NCBI RefSeq assembly: GCF_003597395.2
Contig: NC_133771.1
Span: 137,445,951-137,509,950 of the forward strand
Source: Chelonoidis abingdonii
Taxonomy: Eukaryota > Chordata > Testudines > Testudinidae
DNA: 64,000 nucleotides
Reading direction: 5' to 3'
Within the stretch, counting starts at the first letter, position 1, and the number at the start of each line of letters is the position of its first letter. Positions 54,600 through 64,000 of the stretch are shown here, in pieces. A program made the position numbers and the translations under genes. The notes under the pieces were generated by a model. The model was not told the origin of the DNA. It did no database searches and saw only the letters and a list, made by a program, of their open reading frames with translations.

Positions 54600-55064
54600 T
54601 GGAAGGGAAAAAACAACCTCTATGAAGACCAAATGTTGCATCTGAGCTGAAAATTCCAGGGCAATATTAATTACTCCCCTTATAATTAAGTGTGCAGGGT
54701 GGAGGAGGGACCCAATAAATAATTAGACAGACGAATTCTGACCTTGGATGTGCACAAGTTCAGCTCCGATGGACTTCACTGATACCACGTTTCTTAAGAC
54801 AGAACTTGGCTCAAAATAACTGCAGCGAAGATGAAAGGCATCACAAATATCCCTTGTGACCCACATGTGAAAGAGAATTCCCTTCATATAAGACACGCCT
54901 TCCCAACCCCATGGCAGCTTTTCTGCCTTCCCCTGCAGTCGCTGATCTATGTACGAGGAGGAAACAGGCTGGGGAGAGGCACTGGGGGTTGGGGGGGGAG
55001 GGGGGGGGAGAGGATTAGGAGTTAGGGTTTAGGGTTATGTGCCTGGCAGCTTTTTTTGGTTATT
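54600..55064. other. Unassigned stretch with a G-rich tract and telomere-like words
   Basis: A G-rich tract lies at about 54984-55012 (several runs of three or more G, able to form a G-quadruplex). It is followed by GGAGTTAGGGTTTAGGGTTA at 55018-55037. This short piece is too brief and irregular to count as an interstitial telomere array. The rest is anonymous. Confidence 0.45.
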
Positions 55065-55200
55065 AGTAATTTGTACTTTGATGGTGTCCAGAAGCTTCAA
55101 TGATGGATCAGAATCCCCTGTGCAAGGCACTGTGCAAACACATAATAAAAAGCCAGTCTCTGCCCCCAAAAGATCTTACCCTGTAGGTAGTGAGCATTTC
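55065..55200. repeat. Old CR1/L2-clade LINE fragment, opposite orientation
   Basis: It contains 'ctgtgcaaggcactgtgcaa', 'cacataataaaaagccagtc' and 'tctgcccccaaaagatctta', the complement-type words of the tail family at 24843-24960. Another copy in this orientation is at 62370-62470. Confidence 0.5.
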
Positions 55201-57589
55201 CCTTGGAAAGGGGATACAATTAGAGAAGTTTGTAGGCCTGGCGCACAGCCTATTCCTCCAGGGAAGGGGAAAACTCTGCCTGAAAATGGGGCACACAGAT
55301 TGGGAGAAAACTCCATGGAAGGGAATCTCATGAAGATTTTCTTCTCTGTTCAGTGGCCTCCTCTGGGTTTTCCTGTGGGAGTGCTGTCAGACAGAGAGTT
55401 ATTTTTCCCCTTAGACTAAACCTTAAAGTGACATTTGAGTAGCTTCGGCCCCAAACTTAAGTCCTGCTCTCTTATTCTTCTTCCTTTTTTTTTATTGCAA
55501 AACATAAGATCTTAGCCCATGAAATTAAATACAAATAATTTAATTAAAAACATTTTCCTGCAGCGTTGGAAATGAAAACAAAGCCTCGTTGTGCTAGTGA
55601 GTGGGAGCCAGCAAAAGTGCAATTTATTATAAATAGGAAGTGAAACAGACCAGTATTGTTCACTGTTCAAACAGTGAAATGCAAAAAGTAGAGAACACCC
55701 TCACTCAGGGAAAAGTAAATTTGATTTTAAATGATGTGCAGTGTCATTACTAACAAATAACGTATTGAAATGCATGGGATTAAATCCTGCTCAGTTACAC
55801 CTCTATAATGGAGCCAAATTTGGTCTCCAGTCATAACTTTAAATTACAAATAAAGTCATTACAACACTTAAAAAAATATGATAAGCTTCTTGCTTTATCT
55901 TGGTCAGCTTTTCAAGATGAAAAATTGTTTTATTCCACCTGCAAAACCTAACTTCATGGTGTGGACAGTAAAATCACTTGCTTACAGTAGGAGGATAAAA
56001 ACAAGGAGTATGACTGGAGTTTCAGCAATAATCTCAGCAGGGATCCCAAACTCTCTCCACCATTTCATCAGCTGCCAACTGAGAACAGGCAAGAGGGTCA
56101 CTGCACAGGAAATGGGAAGTAGCACAGCCATTCTCAACATTTCTTCACTCTCCAAATGTAATTATTGTTATTCACACACTGATTCCTCCAAGCCATGTCC
56201 TGGCTGTAAAGTAGGCGCTGACATGTCAGGACAGAGTTTTGCAGCTTGTCTTGCCTGTACAGAGTATACCATCGCAACCTTCATCTTGATCACAGATAAA
56301 ATGCTTAGTAGGTGCTTTTCTAACTAATGATGGCCACCCTGGTGAGTCTTGCCAATCTTGGGAGGAGCAACGAGATTGTCTCTGATGATCAGTGAGAGCA
56401 TTATAGCCCCTGATGCAGCACCTAGTAAAAAACCAGAACCTTTCCATGGACGATTTCAGTGAGAACTGGATGGCACCCATAACGTGGGGGCAGCTAATGC
56501 TTTCTTTTTATGGGCAAGCGAGCAACAATACTTTACAAGGCATCTGGGGCACCATACCATCTTCCTCATTATTCTAGGGTGTAGTAGAAGGGGTCCATCT
56601 TAGCAAATAACAAATTTAACAAATTTTGCCTTTTTTACTGTTTACTAATTGTCCCTGAAAGGATTGCAAAGACCTCAGATTTATTCAGTTTTCAAAATTA
56701 TTCACAAATTTCTTCAGCAAATGATTCTTGTCCAGCAGGTTGCCTGAATGGCAAGTGTTACACATTCAATTTGTGCTGTATCTTGTGTGAGCTACATAAG
56801 TCACTTAATGTAGCTCACTTAACTGTTTGATTGTGAAAGTTTTGGTATTTCACTAGTTATACAAGTCGTGCAATCAGGATGTGGAAAGCACATCATATGA
56901 CAGATGTAACTCACTTACACACAGTGAACTGCACGTTTTATGATTGATATACAATTTCAAATTCTTTTTTCAGCAAATAGTTAGCAGAACACTCACTTTT
57001 GGTAAGTCTGTGTCATCTGGATCATAATCTGAGATCTGCACATGGAAGGAGCCTTGTGCATGTGACTCTCCCATTTCACCTAGAAGGCAGACAGGTTAGC
57101 TGCCTCTGTGGCGCTGTCCTCCTCTGCTCCTCTAGGCAACGCAAACAATTCCAGGGGTCCAGGGTCTGTGAAGAGGGGTGCGGATGGACACTAGGCAGGT
57201 AGAGGAATGAGTGGATAAGCCAGGGACAGTGTAATTAGGATGCATGCGTTCCCCCATATGGTCCCACAGAGCTTATCCAGGGAAGATAACACAGCCAACT
57301 GGAATTTTGCCTAAGCATGGACTGACTGAAAACTGACCGAGCACCAAAGTGCTATTTTGGCTGTTGGCTCTCTAGTTTCCTTACCTGAAAGCCACTGATC
57401 ATCTTCCTAATTGGGAATAGGAACAGCACTTAGATATCAGTGTGATATGATCTATATACAAAATTTAAGATACATTGATCAAGAGAAAGAATAGCATTTT
57501 CTGACACGCCGTTATGTGTTTGTGCTGAAAGACCAGGCTCTCAGAATCACCATGGTGGTAACTCCACAGTTAAAGATGAGAAGGAGATA
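55201..57589. other. Unassigned non-coding stretch
   Basis: The longest frame is 149 codons on the plus strand (55878-56327). Its product is Cys-containing but has no recognisable domain, and no related frame is seen on either side. It is left unannotated. No transposon ends were recognised. Confidence 0.5.
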
Positions 57590-58815
57590 GAAATTAGAGA
57601 TGGAAAAATCCCTACCCTGGCAGATCATTGAATTCATTTCCCTGCCAATCTAGTATTGTTTCCTACAATGCAATTACTAGTGTTTCATTTAGTCTGACTT
57701 TTAATGTCCCAAGTAATGAGGCTTCTCCTTTCCCTTTGGGAAATCAGTCTACGAACCAAAAGATCTCACGGTCAGGAAGTTTTCCCTCATATCCAGCCTA
57801 ATTTCTCATTTTTAAAATTTTGTCCCATTAATTTTAATACTACTCCTACAAGGATTAAAGAATTAAAGTTAACCAAACTTAAGATAAGGAAATAGAAACG
57901 TGTTGTAAAGAAATGCCCTGATTAGCACGTAGAATGAAGGCCTTGAAAATAATGAGGTCTGAAGCCTGAAGGAAAGAAGCAGGGAGGGTGTCTGTCTGGT
58001 TCAAAGAATAACTAAAGAGATAAGGGAAAGTTTCTAAAAAGAAGGCCTCTGGCTGGCAGGGGTGACTGAAGATGGTTTTCAAAAGTCAGAAAGAATCTCT
58101 CTTAAAAAGGAAGCATTATGGACCTTCCCCCCCATATACCAGTGTTATCTCCTGTGTGAACCCAGGTGCAACGAAAAAGTGGTTGGTCAGCAGGAAGGAG
58201 GGCAAGAGATAAGGAGGAAAGGAGGTTGTAAATCTTATCTGGATTAAGACTGGAAATAAGGGTGAACTGTCTCAAATTGGTTTTTAGCTGAAGTCAGTAA
58301 TTGGCAATGACATCCCTTGTTTGTTAAAGAGTATAAAGAAAGAAAACTCTTAAGGGGTTCTTTGCTAATACCTGTCTGTTGGAGCCAACCAACAGGAGTC
58401 GAAGCACCCTTGGAGTTAGTCTGTGTTTGTTACTGTTTGGATGCAGTAAATTGCTTATCAGTTAGGCTTTTTTGGCATGGGTAAAGCAACCGTATAAAGT
58501 CCCATTTGGCCTTTGGATTTAAAAAAGGAATTTATTGTTAAATTGGTATTTGGTGATTTCTCATATTAATAATTTCAAATATTATTAGTAATTCCAGCAC
58601 TCCTGGGCATATCCCTTTCTATCAACTCAAATAATTCCTCTTCTGCCTCGACATTTGCACTTTCAAAAGCTCATAGATGGAGATCACCTCCCAAATTTAG
58701 CAAAACTTTACAGATGAAATCACTTTTAGCCACTCTTGATGAATAAGTCTAACATTTGCCCCCTTTCTCTGAATTTCCTCCAGTTCTATCAAAATCTTGC
58801 CTAGGAGAGAAAGCA
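57590..58815 (-). mobile_element. Old LINE (CR1 clade) fragment, split into two
   Basis: The parts 57590-57847 and 58605-58815 both read as antisense CR1-type 3' sequence. The first has 'agtaatgaggcttctccttt', 'atccagcctaatttctc' and 'tgtcccattaattttaatac'. The second has 'tcaaataattcctcttctg' and 'ctctgaatttcctccag'. The words continue in order from one part to the other, which shows that the 751-bp piece between them is an insertion. The family match is from memory and the divergence is substantial. Confidence 0.55.
57848..58598. mobile_element. Unidentified 751-bp insertion, possibly LTR-derived
   Basis: It is bracketed by ACTCCT on both sides (57842-57847 and 58599-58604) and splits a LINE fragment. 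A TATA-like stretch, 'agagtataaagaaaga', lies at about 58329-58344. The stretch at 57901 starts TGTTGTAAAG and could be an LTR start, but no matching CA end with TSD was found there. No coding frame is present. Alternatives are a solo LTR with unusual ends or another non-autonomous element. Confidence 0.4.
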
Positions 58816-59036
58816 ATAGTATTGCATGGCCCCTGGAGATAATCTCGGAGTTCATGTCACAGTGCATGAACCCACCGTGACTCTGATCCAGCCCTGCTCC
58901 CTGCCCCTTGGCTCAAAAGTCAAGAGCGTCTGAACCCCCCAACTGAGATCATCAACACTTCTTTTTGAGAAAGAAAATCTATCATCCCCTCAAAGGATGC
59001 CATAATCCAGCAGTTACTGAAATTGGTGCTTATAGA

Positions 59037-59230
59037 CTCATAGACTTTAAGGTCAGAAGGGACCATTATGATCATCTAGTCCGAACTCCTGCACAAAGCA
59101 GGCCACAAAATCTCACCCCATCCACTTCTATAACAAACCCCTAACCTATGTCTGAGTTATTGAAGTCCCTCAAATTGTGGTTTGAAGACCTCAAGCTGCA
59201 AAGAATCCAACCTCCCCAACTACAGTCAAG
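59037..59230 (-). mobile_element. CR1-type LINE 3' end fragment, antisense
   Basis: It starts 'ctcatagactttaaggtcag' and continues 'aagggaccattatgatcatc' and 'ctgcacaaagcaggccaca'. It is the same tail as at 701-1205 and 63214-63715, and the cleanest version of the first 60 bases. Confidence 0.75.
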
Positions 59231-62200
59231 AGTCCAACTTTTGATTCCTAAGTAAGCTATTTGAGAGCCACATCAAAGATCTCCTCCAGCTCCACCTAGA
59301 TGTTGCTAGGGTCTGAGGAGGCTTCCTGTAGCAGTCATTATAAGCTTAGTGGCAGCTCAGTGCTGTGCAATGCAATGCCTGTGTAATGGCAAACTGGCAC
59401 AGACTTTGCTTCCAGTAGCGTAACATTCTTCAACTCTTTTCCATATTAGATAACTAGGATGTTTCCACACACTGAAATCCATATAATCCAGTACGACACT
59501 ACTGTAGCCAGTTTTGGAAGCACTGCACATAATAGCTTTCCTGGCCTACAATTTGTTGAAAGTCCTGGTCTCTTCAGGCCTTGCTCACTACTGGATTGCA
59601 AGCCATTGTTTGGAGCCTGTATAACGCTCTCTCCTTGCAAATGCCAGTGCTTACTAGTAGCTAAAGAGAAAGTACATTCTCTTGTCTCAAAACATAAGCA
59701 GCTGATATCTTCCATGTGCACCCTGCATTATGCCCTTGCTAAGGAGTGTATATTACAATATTATATAGGAATGGTTGAAGCATTTTGAGTATATATCTGT
59801 GCAAGTGAGAGGTATGTCATGCACCTGCTTCTTGGCTTTGGGATGCTGCTCTCTCTCTAACTCTGCCATGACATTGCTCGTTTGCCATTTAGACTGTGCC
59901 ATGCTGCAAGTCACATCCATGGGCATAGCAAACAATGCTAAATACTTCAATCCCTGTTGCTCAAGCAGTTTGAATTGGGTTGTTTGTGTTTGTAAGTGGA
60001 AGTGGCATTCTACAAGAGTTAATAAAAGCTCCCTCTGCTATGGCCAGCTCTGTTTCAAAACAATACTGCCAAATAATTTTCAGACATAGTTCCCAGCTCA
60101 TTCATGTGGAAAAGTGCTTATTATCTTTGGAAATTCAGAGTACTGATGCGAGGAAAATAGATATGGTTTTCTTTTAAATGACATGAGCAACGTTGGAAAA
60201 GGATTACATCTGTCACTGATAAAAATGCTATATTTATGCCTCACTATAATCCATTCATTGGTTTATGGACCAAAAATCCTTCAGGGAGTGTCACAAATAC
60301 GCACGATGTTGCCAAGTGCTACATTTTGCATTTGGATCTTTGATTTATCTGACAGATGTGTACAATCACATCTAACAGCCAGACAACTCCCTATTTACTA
60401 TACATCTGAGGAGGATCAAGAGGGCAAATTATTCCAGCTAAGGTCAGCATTAACTTGAGCTCAAAAATATTCCCTCCAGATCCACCTGTTTCAGAGAGCA
60501 ACATGTTAATAAATTTTGTTATTCTTTTATTAATTCAGCCCATTTCCCATCCCCTTTTGGGGCTCTGCCATCACAGATGCAGAAGACATACAGATCCTCA
60601 ATTAAGCACAGAGACCGCATTCAGCCCACGGAAAGAAAATTGAGGTTCTACTACAGTACATAGGAAGTTGAACATTGGTGACTATATGCATATGTGCTGT
60701 ATATATAAATACACAGTAGTTCTTGGTTTCTTTAGAGTAAGTGTTATTTATTAAGAACCATGTGGAAAACACTCAAGTATTGATCATATTAAAAATCAAT
60801 GTTAAATCAAATTAAATATTTCCTAGAAATGTGCTTTAAACACAGAAGCGTCTCCAGTTTCTCTTTGCCTTTCAAAAGAGCATGAAACACCTTACTTTCC
60901 TCACAAGCTACATATGTTGCAGAATGGCCAAACAGTGACTTTAGTCCTAATTCATGCCCACTGCCACTGCCCAGCTGTTCCAAATGTATGCAAGGGGTTA
61001 CCTGCTCATTCCCACCCTCTTGTGCTCCCATGCAACAGCCCAGGAAGTTATAATCCTTGCATTCCTCTAAAACGCAGCTGTTTCATGCTCCTGTCAATAT
61101 TGTGCACAAGATAGAGAGGAAAGGAGACGTGGTCCTGCCACTCTCAACCAACAGTGTTCAACAGGCAGGTGGTTGGGAACATACTAATAATAAAATTCTT
61201 CCTCTGGTGAATAGGCCTTTTAGATGCAGTCATTCTCAGCAGGGTGGATTTATCTGCTGGATCATAAGCCTTCACAGCTATTATGTCAGCTTCAGTTGTC
61301 CTAGATCTATGTTAAGGTTCCTTGGCCTGGAAGAAGGATGAAGGTGGAATTGGGGAATATCACTAGAAGCAGTTCATTGTTCATGAAAAATCCCTTATTA
61401 AAAGTAATGTATTTGTTAGAGCCATTTAAGTTAAGTTGCAAGTCTAAAGAGTTTAGAGATATTCCACAAAGGCTCACATGCATAGATGTCAAAGCCAAGG
61501 GGCCCACGCCACCATATTCACTCACACAGATTTGATATTTTTGTTGTCTGTGCCTGAGAAAGTAATAGCATTAATAGCTGTAACAACAGAAAACTGTGTC
61601 TCCCTCACAGCAAGTAAACAAACAATCTGTGCAAGTGAGCAAAAATTGCAATAACAGAAGCCTCATACCAATTAGAGAGTTTAGAACAAACTGCATCAGC
61701 AAAAATTCCTGTCAGGAAACTCCTTAAGGCTCACCTTGTGTTCTTTATAAGGATATTTTCCTCATTCAGCACCCTGAAATCTAAAGTCTATGGCAAAAAT
61801 TTATACCTACTGTTCTTTTCTGAAGCGGAGTAAGTTGTACAGCAGGTGGTGTCTGACATCCTGACAATGATGTGATATTAGCTGCCCTGGGAAATGGCAA
61901 CTTAAAATAAAACAAAAGCACAGAGGGACAAACAGATGGACACACTCACACAGACAGGCAAAGACTAATACACAAGACATTTAAGTTAAAGCTCTAGCCA
62001 GCTGTGGGAAGCTGAAAATTCTGCTTGGATGTTTCCATTTGAGCAGCTCTCTTAAAATTAGAGTACTTGGAAAACAGATGGGCCTTGAAGCAGGCCACAA
62101 AGGTAATCAGAATGGAGCTATAATGAATCAAACAGGGAAAGTGCATATCAGAGCTGAGAATCCATCATCAAGAAGACCCTGTCACGAGACCATTCTGATT

Positions 62201-62279
62201 TAAGGAAGAGGATTGTTGGCTTGTGGTATCACAAAGAGATAGGAGTGGTCTCAGAAATAGGTAGAACCCCCCCAAAAAT
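59231..62279. other. Unassigned non-coding stretch
   Basis: AT-rich anonymous sequence. The frames at 59459-59788 and 59775-60089 (about 105 codons each) and 60183-60458 lack domains. No paired termini or RNA genes were recognised. Confidence 0.5.
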
Positions 62280-62369
62280 ATGTGTGTATATATAAAAATA
62301 TATACACATATATATATATATATATACACATATATATACACATATATATACACACACACACACACACAC
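62280..62369. repeat. TA/CA microsatellite
   Basis: Mixed TATG, TATA and TACACA repeats lead into a pure CA run at about 62350-62367. A 151-codon minus-strand frame (62168-62623) crosses it and has a VCVCVYIYVYIY-type product, so it is an artefact. Confidence 0.85.
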
Positions 62370-62470
62370 CTCTGTTTATGGGGTGCCCTACAAGGATACA
62401 GCACTTCACAAACAGAGACAGTCATGGTCCCTACCCTGAGGAGCACACAATCTAATGAAGACAGACACAT
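62370..62470. repeat. Old CR1/L2-clade LINE fragment
   Basis: It contains 'ggggtgccctacaagg', 'cacttcacaaacagagacag' and 'catggtccctaccctgagga', then 'cacacaatctaatgaag'. It has the same orientation as the fragment at 55065-55200. Confidence 0.5.
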
Positions 62471-62649
62471 GAAACTAGCAAAACAAACAAAGTGATGACA
62501 ATGGGACAGAGTCAACATGAAGATCAAAACTGGAAGACCGTGGAGAAGGAGGGGGCATTTAGCAGACAGGAAGGCTGTTCCACATATAGAGACATCTAGA
62601 AAGAATGCCTGAATGCTTAACACTTTGATAGCCTTCTCATCTGTAGTGC

Positions 62650-62805
62650 TTTATAGAAGCAGGAAAACGTTACTATGCCTGATTTACAAAGGGAGGTGTA
62701 GAAACTCACCTGAAGTCAGACACCAAGTCAATGGTAGAGCCAGAAATAGAACCCAGCTCTCTCAAGTCCTCATTTACCAGCCTATCTGCTGTACCACATT
62801 ATCTC
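62650..62805 (-). repeat. MIR/L2-type core fragment, antisense
   Basis: It contains 'tatgcctgatttacaaaggg', 'aactcacctgaagtcagaca', 'ggtagagccagaaatagaac' and 'ccagctctctcaagtcctc', the antisense MIR core order, ending in 'tgctgtaccacattatctc'. Confidence 0.55.
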
Positions 62806-63213
62806 TTGAGATCAAAAGGAGGCAAAGGAAGCAACCTAAGAGTGTGAGGCAAAGTAGGAGGACATAAAACCAGAAATCTCAGCAGAGACAAAAAGAGATG
62901 GACATTTGCTCCTACTACTAGTAAAAGAGTGGAAACCACTGAAAGGATTCAAGGAATAGGATGGCACAGGTGACATGAACAGGTACCTGTAACAAATAAA
63001 TACATTTAATTCTCTTGTGGCTCTCTGCAGCTGCATTTGATTAAGAAAAGACTCTTCTGTGTCCAGATGTTTAGTCTCATTGGCCTGTGCCATCAATGCT
63101 GAACAGCAATGCCCACTTTAAAGCTTCATAACAGTTTGAAGGCGCTGTTTTCCTGAGAAAGCAGAATGGTTCTGACAGTACTGTCTATTTAAGTGCACTT
63201 AATACCCTTCGTA

Positions 63214-63715
63214 TACTCATAGATTTTAAGGCAAGACAGGATCATCATGAGCTAGTCTGACCTTCTGCACATCACAGGCCATAGAACCTGATCCACCTGC
63301 TCCTATAGTAGGCCCATAACCTTTGGCTGAGTTCCAGAAGCCCTCAACATCTTGATTTAAAAAAAAGACTGAGTTCCAGAGAGTCCACCACTTACCCTAG
63401 TTCAAATCAGCAAGTGACTGGTGCCCCATGCTGCAGCAGAAGGTGAGCTCCCCACCCCAATCCCTGCCAATCTGACCAGCAGGAAAACTCCTTCCTGACC
63501 TCAAATACGTTGATCAGTTAGACCCTGACCATGTGAGGGAGACCTACCAGCCAGCCACCTGGGAAAGAATTCTCTGTGGTAACTCAGAGCCCTCCCCCTC
63601 TAGTGTCATATCTCCAGCCACTGGAGATATTTGCTACCAGTGGTCACAGCTGGACCATATGCCACTGTAAAGAACCTCATCATATGTTCCCCTCCATAAA
63701 TATATCAAGTCCTAA
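63214..63715 (-). mobile_element. CR1-type LINE fragment, antisense
   Basis: It begins 'actcatagattttaaggc' and continues for about 500 bases. Its second half, with 'gccacctgggaaagaattc', 'tggtaactcagagccctc' and 'tccagccactggagatattt', closely follows the copy at 701-1205. No coding frame survives. Confidence 0.75.
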
Positions 63716-63746
63716 CAGGATTTTCACAAGTAGTGGTTTTTGTATC

Positions 63747-63880
63747 CAGGGCCGGATCTAGGTTTTTTGCCTCCCCAAGCATGCATGCGCGCGCACACAC
63801 ATACACACACAAACACACACAGTCCGAAATGCCGCCCCTCAAATTGTGCTGCCCCAAGCTGATGCCTAGAGCTGGCCTTG
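63747..63880. mobile_element. Short hAT-type MITE with a CA run inside
   Basis: The left end, CAGGGCCGGATCTAGG, pairs with the right end, whose reverse complement is CAAGGCCAGCTCTAGG. The flanking 8-mers TTTGTATC (63739-63746) and TTTGCATC (63881-63888) match at 7 of 8 bases. The 134-bp unit contains GCGCGC followed by a CA-rich run (63786-63821). Confidence 0.8.
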
Positions 63881-64000
63881 TTTGCATCAGTTCTACCTCC
63901 TACTAAACCCTGTTCTGGTCAAGGTTTTTTGTTTTGTTTTGGACAACATTAAGAAAAAGGAAACCTAAGTGAAGTGTTGACCATTTTGTTTTCACAAAAG

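Noticed and set aside
55878..56327. 149-codon plus-strand frame with many Cys residues
   Set aside because: No spaced Cys motif typical of a known family, no splice context, and no related frame elsewhere. Left as unassigned.
57901..58500. Complete LTR starting at TGTTGTAAAG
   Set aside because: No matching CA end with a duplication of AAACG or similar could be found; the ACTCCT-bounded insertion is the better-supported unit.
62168..62623. 151-codon minus-strand frame with VYIYVYIY repeats
   Set aside because: It is a translation of the TA/CA microsatellite.
1..64000. CRISPR arrays, operons, bacterial promoters or terminators
   Set aside because: The window is vertebrate nuclear DNA. No regularly spaced direct repeats with unique spacers were seen.

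Overview
The window looks like non-coding, repeat-rich nuclear DNA from a turtle (Testudines). No host protein-coding gene, rRNA or intact tRNA can be supported. The basis for 'turtle' is the mixture of repeats: several CR1 LINE subfamilies, many old CR1/L2-clade tails, hAT and Harbinger-like elements, a DIRS retrotransposon, and two short repeat families that I remember as abundant in turtles. The family names come from memory, but the termini, target-site duplications (TSDs) and reading frames were read directly from the sequence. Nearly all of the open frames are short and chance-like. The exceptions are those inside retroelements.

Layout. At 1-1205 there are two CR1 pieces and a tRNA-derived SINE remnant. 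At 3723-4475 there is a Harbinger-like element, and at 5835-6090 a composite of three tRNA-like modules. At 15.8-18.2 kb a CR1 copy with reverse-transcriptase remnants abuts an endonuclease fragment of another LINE. At 20.67-21.95 kb lies a solo endogenous-retrovirus LTR with a 5-bp TSD. From 22 to 36 kb there is a dense field of hAT elements, MITEs and two short SINE-like families, here called A and B. At 37.05-43.13 kb lies an almost full-length DIRS-like tyrosine-recombinase retrotransposon on the minus strand. It carries gag, RT/RNase H and tyrosine recombinase, has inverted terminal repeats and an internal complementary region, and is decayed by a few stops and frameshifts. From 46 to 54 kb there are MIR-type pieces, a hAT carrying a minisatellite, a hAT split by a CR1, a small hAT, and a family-A copy that is a 108-bp-arm palindrome. 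From 57.6 to 58.8 kb a LINE is split by an unidentified 751-bp insertion. The last 5 kb hold CR1 tails, a microsatellite and a short hAT MITE.

The most interesting pattern is that every copy of families A and B that I could delimit (A at 23778, 25321, 28233 and 53769; B at 21982 and 27631) begins with an inverted copy of its own downstream sequence. The loop and arm lengths differ from copy to copy. The family 3' end is kept where it is visible, and the TSDs are about 7-12 bp. This fits insertion by reverse transcription with snap-back self-priming of the cDNA end better than fixed-end DNA transposition. The two families also share a tail motif around AACACGGCT.

The coding parts work together only within the elements. 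In the DIRS copy, gag, RT/RNase H and recombinase would be expressed from one minus-strand transcript, and its inverted termini plus internal complementary region would allow a circular intermediate. The other elements (hAT, Harbinger-like, SINE-like, solo LTR) are non-autonomous and would have depended on enzymes encoded elsewhere.
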